Assembly: GCF_002093975.1 (NCBI RefSeq)
Contig: NZ_KZ084331.1
Span: 62,001 to 126,000 of the forward strand
Direction of reading: 5' to 3'
Length of the DNA: 64,000 nucleotides
Source: Thermoactinospora rubra
Lineage (GTDB): Bacteria > Actinomycetota > Actinomycetes > Streptosporangiales > Streptosporangiaceae
Position 1 is the first letter of the stretch, and every line of letters begins with the position of its first letter. The notes below the pieces were generated by a model. It was not told the DNA's origin. It was given only the letters and a program-made list of their open reading frames with translations, and made no database searches. The position numbers and the translations under genes are program-made. Shown here piece after piece: positions 1 through 10,884 of the stretch.

Positions 1-441
1 CGGGCGGTCGCGGCCCACCTGCGCCAGGCCGAGGCCGTGCATCGACCGGTCCACGCGGGCGTCGGCCTCGTAGCCGCCCCTGGCCTCGAACGCGGTGAGC
101 AGCTCGCCGTAGGCGGCCATGTCCTCGGCCTCGGCGGCCTGCCGCATGCCGGCTTCGAGCTCGCGCAGCTCGGTGAGGGCGGCGTCGACGACGTCCTGCA
201 CCGTCGCGCCCCGGAGGGACTGCTCGAGATGGCCGACGCCGCCCGGGGCCGTCACGGTGACCTCGCCCTCGTCCGGCTTCTCGGTCCCGGCGAGGATCCG
301 CAGCAGGGTGGACTTGCCCGCGCCGTTCTCGCCCACGACGCCGACGCGCTCGCCGGGCTTGACGGACAGGGACACGTGGTCGAGGACGAGGCGCTCGCCG
401 TACGCCTTGACGATGCCTTTGAGACTGATCTGGGTGTTCAG
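1..441 (-). CDS. ABC-F family ATP-binding protein, N-terminal part (cut by window edge)
   Basis: This cytosolic ABC-F type ATPase belongs to a family that acts on ribosomes and includes antibiotic-resistance target-protection factors. The visible protein begins LNTQISLKGIVKAYGERLVL and has a Walker A at GENGAGKSTLL (about residues 38-48). The C-terminal part lies left of base 1. No ATG, GTG or TTG is in frame between the upstream stop and this conserved N-terminus. A CTG at 441-439 is preceded by GGAG (450-447) at 5-nt spacing, so CTG is the likely start. The gene diverges from a TetR gene over shared palindromes, which suggests TetR control, perhaps by a translation-targeting drug. The family call is firm and the resistance role is inference. 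Confidence 0.8.
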   Translation of the reverse strand, partial: MNTQISLKGIVKAYGERLVLDHVSLSVKPGERVGVVGENGAGKSTLLRILAGTEKPDEGEVTVTAPGGVGHLEQSLRGATVQDVVDAALTELRELEAGMRQAAEAEDMAAYGELLTAFEARGGYEADARVDRSMHGLGLAQVGRDRP

Positions 442-454
442 ACGTGCTCCAATC

Positions 455-511
455 GCAACTTGTGTAGCTTTAAGCTAGCATGAGGGAGGGCACTAACGCA
501 ACTGGAGTTGC
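455..511. promoter_or_regulatory. Paired TetR-type operator candidates
   Basis: A perfect 14-bp palindrome GCAACTGGAGTTGC lies at 498-511. A degenerate copy GCAACTTGTGTAGC lies at 455-468, centred 43 bp away, about four helical turns. A further palindrome TAGCTT-T-AAGCTA lies at 465-477. They sit between the divergent ABC-F and TetR genes and the right one overlaps the ribosome binding site of tetR, as expected for an autoregulated repressor. This is a sequence-based prediction. Confidence 0.6.
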
Positions 512-513
512 CT

Positions 514-1110
514 TTGAGCGACCAGAAGGTTTTGAGCGGCCAGAAGCGGCCCGGCGGCCGCAGCGCCAGGGTCCGGGAGGCGGTACGGCAGGCGACGCTG
601 GCCGAGCTGGCCGAGCACGGGTACGGCGGGCTGACGGTGGAGAACGTGGCGGCCCGGTCGGGCGTGCACAAGACGACGGTGTACCGGCGCTGGGGCGGCG
701 TCGAAGGGCTCATCGCCGACGCGCTGGAGCTCGCCCGGGAGGAACCCTGGCCGGTGCCCGACACGGGCTCGCTCCGGGGGGACCTGCGCGCCCTGGCCGT
801 GCTGGTGCAGTCGAGCTTCCCGGACGCGATCGCGTCGGCCTTCGTCGCCGCGGCGATGCAGAACGAGGCGGCGGCGCGGGCGCTGCGGGCCTTCTACGAG
901 GCCCGGCACCGCCAGGCGGCCCAGATCGTGCGGCGGGCGGTGGACCGCGGCGAGGTGGGGCCAGGGGTGGACGCGGAGGAGCTGGTACGGCTGGCGGTCG
1001 CGCCGGTGTTCGCCCGGCTGTTCGTCACCCGGGAGCCGGTGACGCGGGAGGACGCGATCCGGGCGGCGGACGCGGCCCTGGCCGCCGCGCTGGCCGGAGT
1101 GCTCGGCTGA
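514..1110 (+). CDS. TetR/AcrR family transcriptional regulator
   Basis: This predicted repressor has an N-terminal TetR helix-turn-helix at about residues 15-60 (VREAVRQATLAELAEHGYGGLTVENVAARSGVHKTTVYRRW) and a C-terminal ligand-binding helical domain of the TetR_C type. The TTG at 514 is chosen because GGAG at 504-507 lies 6 nt upstream; a TTG at 508 has no spacing to it. Its length of about 198 residues is normal. It diverges from the ABC-F gene, and the perfect palindrome at 498-511 overlaps its translation start, so autorepression and control of the ABC-F gene are likely. The inducer is unknown. Confidence 0.9.
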   Translation: MSDQKVLSGQKRPGGRSARVREAVRQATLAELAEHGYGGLTVENVAARSGVHKTTVYRRWGGVEGLIADALELAREEPWPVPDTGSLRGDLRALAVLVQSSFPDAIASAFVAAAMQNEAAARALRAFYEARHRQAAQIVRRAVDRGEVGPGVDAEELVRLAVAPVFARLFVTREPVTREDAIRAADAALAAALAGVLG

Positions 1111-1148
1111 CGCGCCACCCGTCACCTCGGGTGACGACGGGCCGCGGC

Positions 1149-1154
1149 TAGGCT
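1149..1154 (+). promoter_or_regulatory. Putative -10 box of a leaderless transcript
   Basis: TAGGCT ends 6 nt before the ATG of the dienelactone-hydrolase-family gene. No Shine-Dalgarno sequence is present, so transcription may start at or next to the start codon. Confidence 0.45.
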
Positions 1155-1160
1155 TTTCGC

Positions 1161-1733
1161 ATGGCGCGCATCCTGCTCCTGCACTCCCAGTACGGCCTGC
1201 GCCCGGCCGTCCGCCAGGCCGCCGACCGGCTACGGGCAGCCGGGCACGAGGTGCACGTCCCCGACCTGTACGACGGCCGGGTCGCCGGCACCTTCGAGGA
1301 CGGCATCAAGATCAAGGAGGAGATCGGCCGGGACGAGCTGCTGAAGCGCGCCGTCGCCGCCGCCGCGCCCCTGTCCGCCGCCGGCCTGGTGTACGCCGGC
1401 TTCTCGCTCGGCGGCGCGCTCGCCCAGAACCTGGCCCTCGCCGACGACAACGCCCGCGGCCTGCTGCTCCTGCACGGCACCTCCGACCTGGCCGACGACG
1501 CCTCCGCCGACGGCCTGCCCGTCCAGCTCCACGTCGCCGACCCCGACACCCACGAGTCCGTCGACTGGCAGAACGCCTGGTACCTGCGGATGCGCCGGGC
1601 CGGGGCCGAGGTGGAGGTCTTCCGCTACCCGGGCGCCGGCCACCTGTTCACCGACCCCGACCTGCCGGACCACGACCCCGAGGCGGCCGACCGCGCCTGG
1701 CGGATCGCCCTGGACTTCCTCGCCGAGCTCTGA
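1161..1733 (+). CDS. Dienelactone hydrolase family alpha/beta hydrolase
   Basis: This is a 190-residue cytosolic alpha/beta hydrolase of the dienelactone hydrolase type. The nucleophile elbow is GFSLGG with the likely catalytic Ser near residue 76. A later Asp lies in the VADPDTHE stretch and a His in GAGHLF (about residue 158), which completes a Ser-Asp-His arrangement; carboxymethylenebutenolidase itself uses Cys in place of Ser. The start ATG has no ribosome binding site but has a TANNNT box 6 nt upstream. The gene stands alone between tetR and a convergent HTH regulator. The substrate cannot be predicted. Confidence 0.85.
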   Translation: MARILLLHSQYGLRPAVRQAADRLRAAGHEVHVPDLYDGRVAGTFEDGIKIKEEIGRDELLKRAVAAAAPLSAAGLVYAGFSLGGALAQNLALADDNARGLLLLHGTSDLADDASADGLPVQLHVADPDTHESVDWQNAWYLRMRRAGAEVEVFRYPGAGHLFTDPDLPDHDPEAADRAWRIALDFLAEL

Positions 1734-1747
1734 TCTCCCGCCATGGG

Positions 1748-2152
1748 TCACGTGCCGCTGCCGGTGCCGTCCTCGCCGCGCTGAAGCGCCGCCAGCAGCT
1801 TGTCCATCGCGGAACGGGCGCTGGCCGAGGAGTACGGGCCGACCGCCACCAGGGCGGCCACCAGCGCGGCCGCCTCGCCGGGGGTGAGCGACAGCCGCAC
1901 GGGCCCGGCGGGCGCGTCGAGGCGGTAGCCGCCGCCCGGGCCGGAGCGCACGGTGATGGGCACGCCCGCCTCGCGGAGCCGTACGACGTCGCGCTCCACG
2001 GTCCGCACGGCGACGCCGAGCCGGTCGGCGAGCAGGCGTCCCGTGGTGCGCCGCGGGGAGCGCGCCCGCAGCTCCTCGATGAGGGCGTGCTGGCGCTCCA
2101 CGCGGCGCAGCACGAGATGCTGGTCCATGGAGTCGGCGGAGCGGATCGGCAC
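1748..2152 (-). CDS. Short HTH_11/DeoR-type DNA-binding regulator
   Basis: The protein has about 134 residues. It holds a winged helix-turn-helix (LLADRLGVAVRTVERDVVRLREAGVPI) of the kind that begins YafY/WYL regulators, followed by the GPGGGYRL wing and about 50 residues (LSLTPGEAAALVAALVAVGP) that match the start of the region linking to a WYL domain. The WYL ligand domain itself is absent, so this is a short stand-alone form or a C-terminal truncation. GTG at 2152 is preferred because AGAGG lies 7 nt upstream; an upstream GTG at 2179 and an internal ATG at 2128 are alternatives. It diverges from the NTF2-like gene. Confidence 0.75.
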   Translation of the reverse strand: MPIRSADSMDQHLVLRRVERQHALIEELRARSPRRTTGRLLADRLGVAVRTVERDVVRLREAGVPITVRSGPGGGYRLDAPAGPVRLSLTPGEAAALVAALVAVGPYSSASARSAMDKLLAALQRGEDGTGSGT

Positions 2153-2201
2153 CGGAAGACCTCTCGTGATCGGCGACACCGGCCTGTCGGCGACTCCAGC
2201 C

Positions 2202-2207
2202 TAGGGT
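2202..2207 (+). promoter_or_regulatory. Putative -10 box of a leaderless transcript
   Basis: TAGGGT ends 7 nt before the ATG at 2215, with no ribosome binding site between them. Confidence 0.45.
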
Positions 2208-2214
2208 CGGGCCC

Positions 2215-2583
2215 ATGGAGATCGAAGACTTCTTCTCGAGGTACGGCGAAGCCCTCACGCGGGGCGACCTCGACGGCATCGCCGGATGCTACGGCTACCC
2301 GTCCTTCATCCTCGGCGACGACGTCGCGGTGGCGGTGGCGGGCGAGGCCGACGTGAAGGCCGCCTTCGAGGGGGCCGCCGAGCGCTATCGCGCCCAGGGC
2401 CTGGTCGCCGCCCGCCCGACGGTCACCGCGACGACCCGGGTGACGGACCGGATCGTCGACGCCGAGGTGTCGTGGGACTACGTGGACGCCGAGGGCGTGC
2501 CGCGGTCGGGCAGCCGCTACCGCTACACGCTCCGCGCGACCGGCAACGATCCCCTCATCCACGTGGTCGTCTCGATCCCGTGA
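2215..2583 (+). CDS. NTF2/SnoaL-like domain protein
   Basis: This 122-residue single-domain protein has the alpha plus beta barrel pattern of the NTF2/SnoaL superfamily. An N-terminal helix (IEDFFSRYGEALTRGDLDGIAGCY) is followed by alternating strands (VSWDYVDAEGVPRSGSRYRYTLRAT) and a final HVVVSIP strand. Family members act as small isomerases, cyclases or ligand-binding folds, and no catalytic residues can be assigned here. The start is supported by homologue-like length and a TAGGGT box 7 nt upstream. It is transcribed away from the HTH regulator at 1748-2152, which could control it. Confidence 0.75.
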   Translation: MEIEDFFSRYGEALTRGDLDGIAGCYGYPSFILGDDVAVAVAGEADVKAAFEGAAERYRAQGLVAARPTVTATTRVTDRIVDAEVSWDYVDAEGVPRSGSRYRYTLRATGNDPLIHVVVSIP

Positions 2584-2651
2584 CGGCCGGAAGGCCCGCG
2601 GCGCGACGTCCAAGCGTCGGCGGGTCCCGGCCGCATGGCGCCCGGGTAATT

Positions 2652-2665
2652 TGGGAGCGCTTCCA
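2652..2665. promoter_or_regulatory. LacI/CebR-like operator with one mismatch
   Basis: TGGGAGCGCTTCCA differs at one position from the CebR palindrome TGGGAGCGCTCCCA, which occurs perfectly at 9501-9514 in this window. It lies 24 bp upstream of the MOSC gene start. Binding is a prediction. Confidence 0.5.
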
Positions 2666-2689
2666 GACTTAACCGGATAAGGTGCCGCC

Positions 2690-3511
2690 ATGCACATCGC
2701 CCAGATCATCGTCTACCCGCTCAAGTCCGGCGCCGGGCTGGCCGTACCCGAGGCGGACCTCCACCCCTGGGGGCTGGACGGCGACCGGCGGTGGGCGGTG
2801 ATCGGCGAGGACGGCGGCAACCTCTGGCTGGGCGAGTTGCCCCGGCTGGCCTCGGTCGCGGCCCGGCCGACGCCCGAGGGCGGCCTGCTGCTGTCCGCGC
2901 GCGGGATGGACGACCTGACGGTGCCGCCCGCCGCCGGCGAGCTCACCCCGGTGGGCTTCACGGGCCTGGACCGGGCGGTGCTCGCCGCCGACGCGGCGCA
3001 CGCATGGTTCACCGCCCTGCTGGGGCGGCCCGCCAGGCTCGTGTGGCTGGACGACCCGCGCCGCCGGTCGATCGACCCGGCGCACGGCGGGCTGCCGGGC
3101 GAGGTGGTCAGCTTCGCCTGGGACGCGCCGCTGCTGCTCACCTCCCGGTCCTCGGCGCGCGTCCTGGACGGGTGGATCGCCGAGGAGGCCGCCTCGCACG
3201 GCGAGGACCCGCCCGGCCCGCTGTCGCCCCTGCGCTTCCGCCCGAACGTCATCGTCGAGGGCGCCGAGCCGTTCGAGGAGGACGGCTGGCGGGAGGTGCG
3301 GATCGGCTCGGTGCCCTTCCGCGTCTCGGAGCTGTGCGACCGCTGCGCGGTCACCACCATCGACCCCGACACCCAGGTCAAGGGCAAGGAGCCGCTGCGG
3401 ACGCTGGCCCGGCACCGCAAGTGGGACGGCAAGACGTGGTACGGCATCCGCCTCGTCCCCCGGGCGCCGGGCCGCCTCCGCGTGGGCGACCCGGTGGCCG
3501 CCGTGAGCTAA
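2690..3511 (+). CDS. MOSC domain-containing protein (YcbX/mARC-like)
   Basis: This 273-residue protein has an N-terminal MOSC_N beta barrel (IAQIIVYPLKSGAGLAVPEADLHPWGLDGDRRW) and a C-terminal MOSC domain with RFRPNVIVEG and the Cys-containing CDRCAVTTIDP motif. In mARC/YcbX relatives a conserved Cys ligates the sulfurated molybdenum cofactor, and the enzymes reduce N-hydroxylated compounds together with electron-transfer partners. No ferredoxin domain is fused here. AAGG lies 9 nt before the ATG. The last four bases overlap the convergent AAA+ gene, so the two stops interlock. A LacI-type box in the promoter suggests sugar-linked control, which is unexpected for this family. Confidence 0.88.
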   Translation: MHIAQIIVYPLKSGAGLAVPEADLHPWGLDGDRRWAVIGEDGGNLWLGELPRLASVAARPTPEGGLLLSARGMDDLTVPPAAGELTPVGFTGLDRAVLAADAAHAWFTALLGRPARLVWLDDPRRRSIDPAHGGLPGEVVSFAWDAPLLLTSRSSARVLDGWIAEEAASHGEDPPGPLSPLRFRPNVIVEGAEPFEEDGWREVRIGSVPFRVSELCDRCAVTTIDPDTQVKGKEPLRTLARHRKWDGKTWYGIRLVPRAPGRLRVGDPVAAVS

Positions 3512-6036
3512 CCGGCCGGCGCCCGCTCCTGGACGGCGGAGCGGTCGGTGCCCTCGCCGGGCCGCGTCGCGGTGATGCGGATGGCGCCGTCCTCCACCGT
3601 CACATGGATCGTGTCACCGGGCTTGATGGCGCCGCCGAGCAGCAGCTCGGCCAGCTCGTCGTCGAGCAGGCGCTGGATCGTGCGGCGCAGCGGGCGGGCG
3701 CCGAACTGCGGCTGGTAGCCCTGATTCGCCAGGTAGTCCAGGACCTCGTCGCCGATGTCGAGCGTGACGTCCTGGGCGTGCAGCCGGCGGCGGGTCCGCT
3801 CCACCAGCAGAGCCGTGATCTCCCGCAGCTGCCGCCGGTCCAGGCCCTGGAACAGGATGATCTCGTCGATGCGGTTGAGGAACTCGGGCCGGAAGCGCTG
3901 CCCGAGCAGGTCCATCAGCTCCTCGCGCAGCTCCTCGACGTCGCGGCCGGCCGCCGTGGCCGCCAGGATGCGGTCCGCGCCCACGTTGCTGGTCATGATG
4001 ACGACCGTGTTGGAGAAGTCCACGGTGCGGCCCTGGCTGTCGGTGAGCCGGCCGTCGTCCAGCAGCTGCAGCAGCATGTTGAAGACGTCCGGGTGGGCCT
4101 TCTCGATCTCGTCGAAGAGCAGCACGCAGTACGGCGTCCGCCGTACCGCCTCGGTGAGCTGGCCGGCCTCCTCGTAGCCGACGTAGCCGGGCGGGGCGCC
4201 GACCAGCCGGGAGACGGTGTGGCGCTCCTGGAACTCGCTCATGTCGAAGCGGACCATGCGGTCCTGGTCGCCGAACAGCGCCTCGGCGAGTGCGCGGGCC
4301 AGCTCGGTCTTGCCGACCCCGGTGGGGCCGAGGAACAGGAAGGAGCCGTCGGGGCGCCGGGGGTCGGCCATGCCGGCGCGGGCCCGCCGCACCGCCCGGG
4401 CCACCGCGCCCACCGCCTCATCCTGGCCGACGATCCGCCGGTGCAGATGCTCCTCCAGCCGCAGCAGGCGATCCTTCTCCTCCTCGGTGAGCTGCGCGAC
4501 CGGGATGCCGGTGGCTCGGGCGACCACCTCGGCGACGTCGGCCGCGGTCACCTGGGGCACCCCGCCGACGGCGGCCGCCGACCGGGCCTCGTCGAGCTCC
4601 CGCTCGGCCGCCTCGATCAGGGATTTGAGGTGCGCGGCGCGGTCGTAGTCCTCGGCGGCCACGGCGCTGTCCTTCTCTCTGCGCAGCGCGGCCACCCGCT
4701 CCTCGAGCTCCCTGGTGTCCGGCGCCGGCGTGCGGGCGCGCAGCCGTACCCGGGCCGACGCCTGATCGACGAGGTCGATGGCCTTGTCGGGCAGGAAACG
4801 GGCGGTGATGTAGCGGTCGGACAGCTCGGCGGCGGCCAGCAGCGCCTCGTCGGAGATGCGCACCTGGTGGTGGGCCTCGTACCGATCGCGCAGGCCGCGC
4901 AGGATCGCCACCGTGTCCTCGACGCTCGGCTCGGGAACCAGGATCGGCTGGAAGCGCCGCTCCAGCGCCGAGTCCTTCTCGATGTTGGTGCGGTACTCGT
5001 CGATCGTGGTGGCGCCGATGACGTTCAGCTCGCCGCGAGCCAGGGCCGGCTTGAGCATGTTGCCGGCGTCCATCGAGGAGTCCCCGCCCGCGCCGGCGCC
5101 GACGATGGTGTGCAGCTCGTCGATGAACAGGATCACCTTGCCCTCGGCGCCGCGGACCTCGTCGATGACGTTCTTCAGCCGCTCCTCGAACTCGCCCCGG
5201 TACTTGGACCCGGCGACCATGCCGGCCAGGTCGACGGCGACCACGCGCCGGTCGGCCAGGGTGTCGGGGACGTCGTTGTTGACGATGCGCTGGGCGATGC
5301 CCTCGACGATGGCGGTCTTGCCCACGCCGGGATCACCGATGAGAACCGGGTTGTTCTTGGTGCGCCGCGACAGCACCTCGATGGTCTGGTCGATCTCCTC
5401 CTCGCGGCCCACCACCGGGTCGAGCTTGCCCTCGCGGGCCGCGGCGGTCAGGTCGCGCCCGTACTGGTCGAGCGTCGGGGTGGCGCTGGCCGTGCGAACG
5501 GGCCGCTCGCCGCCGCCTCCGGCCAGCGTCTCCTGGCCGGCCAGCTGGCGCAGGACCTGCCCGGCCACGGTGTCGGGGTTGGCGGCCAGCCCCAGCAGGA
5601 TGTGCTCGGGGCCGATATAGCTGGCGCCCGCCGCCCGTGCCTGGGTGTGGGCCTCCAGCAGCGCGCGCTTGGCCGCGGGCGTGAGCGGCGGCGCCTCCTC
5701 GGCGGGCTCGCCGTGGCCGCCGGTCTGCTCCATGTCCGCGGCGATCCGGTCGGGGTCGCCGCCCAGGCGCTCCAGCAGCCGGCGGGTGGCCGGCAGCTGG
5801 GTGGCCGCCCACAGCAGGTGCTCGGTGTCCAGGTCGGGGCTCCCCCACCGGGCCGCCTGCTCGGCGGCGTGCTGGATGAGCTCGCGCGCCTGCTGCGACA
5901 GCAGCCGGGACAGGTCCACGCGTTGCACGGGCCGCCGCGGGCTCATCCCGGCGAACGGATCGCCGCCGAAGAACCGGTTGATGAGGTCGTCGAACGGGCT
6001 GGCCCCGAAGTGGCCGAAAGGTTCGCTTGCCACCAC
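3508..6036 (-). CDS. ClpC/ClpB-like AAA+ unfoldase paralogue
   Basis: This 842-residue Hsp100 protein has a Phe/Gly-rich leader ([16 protein letters not shown]), two Clp_N repeats (about 45-190) and a first AAA module ([24 protein letters not shown]). A short UVR-type middle region ([22 protein letters not shown]) precedes the second AAA module ([29 protein letters not shown]). The second module lacks the VGF loop that ClpC uses to dock ClpP; the true clpC at the right edge has it. It may therefore act as a disaggregase or ClpP-independent unfoldase. GTG at 6036 follows GGAGGGA. The lookalike clpC in the same window makes it a paralogue, not the housekeeping copy. Confidence 0.93.
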   Translation of the reverse strand: MVASEPFGHFGASPFDDLINRFFGGDPFAGMSPRRPVQRVDLSRLLSQQARELIQHAAEQAARWGSPDLDTEHLLWAATQLPATRRLLERLGGDPDRIAADMEQTGGHGEPAEEAPPLTPAAKRALLEAHTQARAAGASYIGPEHILLGLAANPDTVAGQVLRQLAGQETLAGGGGERPVRTASATPTLDQYGRDLTAAAREGKLDPVVGREEEIDQTIEVLSRRTKNNPVLIGDPGVGKTAIVEGIAQRIVNNDVPDTLADRRVVAVDLAGMVAGSKYRGEFEERLKNVIDEVRGAEGKVILFIDELHTIVGAGAGGDSSMDAGNMLKPALARGELNVIGATTIDEYRTNIEKDSALERRFQPILVPEPSVEDTVAILRGLRDRYEAHHQVRISDEALLAAAELSDRYITARFLPDKAIDLVDQASARVRLRARTPAPDTRELEERVAALRREKDSAVAAEDYDRAAHLKSLIEAAERELDEARSAAAVGGVPQVTAADVAEVVARATGIPVAQLTEEEKDRLLRLEEHLHRRIVGQDEAVGAVARAVRRARAGMADPRRPDGSFLFLGPTGVGKTELARALAEALFGDQDRMVRFDMSEFQERHTVSRLVGAPPGYVGYEEAGQLTEAVRRTPYCVLLFDEIEKAHPDVFNMLLQLLDDGRLTDSQGRTVDFSNTVVIMTSNVGADRILAATAAGRDVEELREELMDLLGQRFRPEFLNRIDEIILFQGLDRRQLREITALLVERTRRRLHAQDVTLDIGDEVLDYLANQGYQPQFGARPLRRTIQRLLDDELAELLLGGAIKPGDTIHVTVEDGAIRITATRPGEGTDRSAVQERAPAG

Positions 6037-6183
6037 ATACTCCCTCCGATATTACGTTTCATACTGATTAATCCGCTATGTCATCTTTTGTCCCTCTCTT
6101 CCGGCCCATTCCCGGGACGCCTACCACTAATCGACAAGCCGGCGGCCGGGACTACCGCGTGATCACGCTCAGGCCCGGCAGTC

Positions 6184-6989
6184 GTGGTCATCGACAGGCG
6201 TTTCATCGACCCCAATCCGTTCGACGCCGAACCGGGCGACCTCATCGCGCCGGTGCCCGCGGACCTGACCCGCCTCCCCGCGCGCACGGCCCGCCGATTG
6301 AGCCGGTGGCTCGCCGTACCACAAGGGGAGTTCGGAACCGTCCGATGGCACACGTGGGGCTTGGATCTGACCATGGCCGAGCGGCGCGCCAGGCTGGAGG
6401 ACCGCGACCGGTGGCGGAGGTGGCGGCCCGAGGAGGACGACCGGCGCACCGGGGTGGCGCGGCAGGGCAGGCTGCTCATCGTGCGCGCCTCGGCCGGCCT
6501 CCTCCGCTGCTGGGCCGTCGCGGTGGCTGGCATGGCGAGACCGAGCACAGAGGCATGCCCTACACCGAGCTTGAAGCGGACGAGTGGGAGCCGTGCCGCG
6601 CCGACGGCGAGATCCAGACCTTCCGCGACTACCGCCAGAGGATGTCTGTGGCCGAGGTCTCCTGCTGTGAGGTCCTCGCGACGCCGGCGCGCCCCGTGAC
6701 CCGGAGGCGATCAGACCCCTGGTCTGGAGGCGGAGAGTCCGTTCGGCACGGTGGACGAAGCGCGCCCGTGAGGGAGGCGGACCACTTCCTGCACGAGGAT
6801 CCGAGCTCAAGCGCCTATCCTACGCGTGGCTGACGGACTTCGTCGGCTGCCTGCCGATGCCGGACGGGGGCCCGCATCGACCCTGCGGACCCGCACGTGC
6901 CGCCCGGCCTGGAGATGCGCTCGTTCGTCCCCGGCCTGCCCGCCGACGGGGCGGCAAGCGCCGCAGCGCTCCTGGGCGAGCTGCTCTGA
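6184..6989 (+). pseudogene. Decayed gene of unknown family
   Basis: The segment looks like one coding region broken by several frameshifts. From 6184 one frame reads MVIDRRFIDPNPFDAEPGD through about residue 110. A second frame then gives MPYTELEADEWEPC and FRDYRQRMSVAEVSC (about 6554-6663). Another gives LSYAWLTDFVGCLP (about 6819-6860), and a last frame gives HVPPGLEMRSFVPGLP up to a TGA at 6987-6989. Each piece has protein-like composition that fades at a switch point. No family is recognised. The alternative is unrelated noncoding DNA with a short real gene at 6184-6500. It lies between two convergent, unrelated genes. Confidence 0.35.
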
Positions 6990-7018
6990 CCGGCCGGGCG
7001 GCGGTGACGCCGCCGGTG

Positions 7019-9472
<2,454 letters not shown>

Positions 9473-9500
9473 GGTGACCCCCTCGGGCGCGGGCAACGAC

Positions 9501-9514
9501 TGGGAGCGCTCCCA
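9501..9514. promoter_or_regulatory. CebR operator
   Basis: TGGGAGCGCTCCCA is a perfect 14-bp palindrome identical to the known Streptomyces CebR site that controls cellulose and cellobiose use. It lies just upstream of the GH3 beta-glucosidase start, where repressor binding would block transcription. Confidence 0.85.
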
Positions 9515-9717
9515 TCGGTCACCATAGGCACTGCGCGGGCGAAGGAGTACGGCCGCGCGCCACCGCGGCGGCCGGACCAGCCCAAACGCCCGGCGGAAGG
9601 TGAAACTTTCAGCGCCGGCGAACTCCTTGCTGCGAGTGGTGGTGCGGGGACTCCGGCTCGTCTTCCGTGAGTGGCCCTGGAGCACGCCGGGTAGTCCCCA
9701 CGTGAGGACTCTGAGCC

Positions 9718-10884
9718 ATGGACAGCGTGAGCCTGGGTGAGGAAGTGCTGAGCCGCCTGCTGGCCGCCTCCCACCGGATGCCGCCGGACGAGATCGCCGC
9801 CGTCACGGCCCGGCACGTCGCGGGCTGGGGCGTCGAGCACGTGCGGATCTACCTGTCCGACCTGCGGCAGGAGGTGCTGGTGCCGGTCGGGGCCGAGGGC
9901 GAGCCGCTGTCGATCGACGGCACCCTGGCCGGGCTCAGCTACCGGACCCTGCGTGTCACCGACCGGGTCGTCGAGGGCAGGACGTGGCTGTGGCTGCCGC
10001 TCGTGGACGGCGTCGAACGCCTCGGGGTGCTCGAGCTGGCGCTGGCCAGGGCCGACGAGCACACCCGCGAGCGGTGCGCGACGCTGGCCTCCCTGCTCGC
10101 CCTCCTGCTGGTGAGCAAGAGCACCTACAGCGACACCTACCCCCAGACCCGCAGACGGCGGCCCATGTCGCTGACGGCGGAGATGGAGTGGGCGTTCATG
10201 CCGCCGCTGACGTTCGCCACCGACAAGGTGTCGGTCAGCGCCGTGCTGGAACCGGCCTACGAGGTCGGCGGCGACGCCTTCGACTACACGCTGATCCACG
10301 ACCGGCTGCACGTGTCGGTCTTCGACGCCATGGGCCACGACCTGGAGGCCGGGCTCATCGCGAGCGTCGGCATGGCCAGCTGCCGCAACGCCCGCCGCGC
10401 CTGCGGCACCCTGCGGGACATCGCCCGCAAGGCCGACCGGGCGATCAGGGACCAGTTCGGCACCGGCCGCTTCATGACCGCGGTCCTGGCCGACCTGGAC
10501 GTGTCCACGGGGGTGCTCACGTGGATCAACTGCGGGCATCCGCCGCCCGTCGTGATCCGCGGCGGCAGGGCGATCAAGCAGCTGGGCCGGCCGCCCCGGC
10601 TGCCGCTCGGGCTCGGCGACGACGTGCCCGCCCCCGTGTACGAGGAGCGCCTGGAGGAGGGCGACATGGTGCTCTTCTACACCGACGGCGTCACCGAGGC
10701 CCGCTCGCGGGAGGGCGAGCAGTTCGGCGTCGAGCGGCTGTGGGACCTGGTGCTGCGCAGCTGGGCGACCACGCTGCCGGTCTCGGAGATGCTGCGCCGG
10801 CTCATCCGCGCCCTCATCGAGTACCAGCGCGGCCACCTGCAGGACGACGCCACGGTGGTGCTGGTGCGCTGGCGTCCCGGGTGA
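9718..10884 (+). CDS. GAF/SpoIIE-type PP2C serine phosphatase
   Basis: This 388-residue cytosolic phosphatase resembles RsbU-type regulators of anti-sigma and anti-anti-sigma switches. A GAF-like sensor region fills roughly residues 1-135. The C-terminal PP2C_SIG domain shows metal-binding motifs EVGGDAFDY, DAMGHDLEAGL, FYTDGVTEAR and DDATVVLV. No partner kinase or STAS gene is nearby, so the target is elsewhere. AGGA about 10 nt before the ATG is a plausible ribosome binding site. Its stop codon abuts the stop of the convergent SDR gene with no base between them. Confidence 0.9.
   Translation: MDSVSLGEEVLSRLLAASHRMPPDEIAAVTARHVAGWGVEHVRIYLSDLRQEVLVPVGAEGEPLSIDGTLAGLSYRTLRVTDRVVEGRTWLWLPLVDGVERLGVLELALARADEHTRERCATLASLLALLLVSKSTYSDTYPQTRRRRPMSLTAEMEWAFMPPLTFATDKVSVSAVLEPAYEVGGDAFDYTLIHDRLHVSVFDAMGHDLEAGLIASVGMASCRNARRACGTLRDIARKADRAIRDQFGTGRFMTAVLADLDVSTGVLTWINCGHPPPVVIRGGRAIKQLGRPPRLPLGLGDDVPAPVYEERLEEGDMVLFYTDGVTEARSREGEQFGVERLWDLVLRSWATTLPVSEMLRRLIRALIEYQRGHLQDDATVVLVRWRPG

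Noticed and set aside
6037..6110. HspR-type HAIR element upstream of the Clp paralogue
   Set aside because: I looked for CTTGAGT-N7-ACTCAAG and found only a GATTAATC palindrome. There is no convincing match.
2791..6162. Very long plus-strand open frame opposite the Clp paralogue
   Set aside because: It is a GC-driven shadow of the minus-strand AAA+ gene, with low-complexity composition and no domain, and it overlaps the MOSC gene in another frame.
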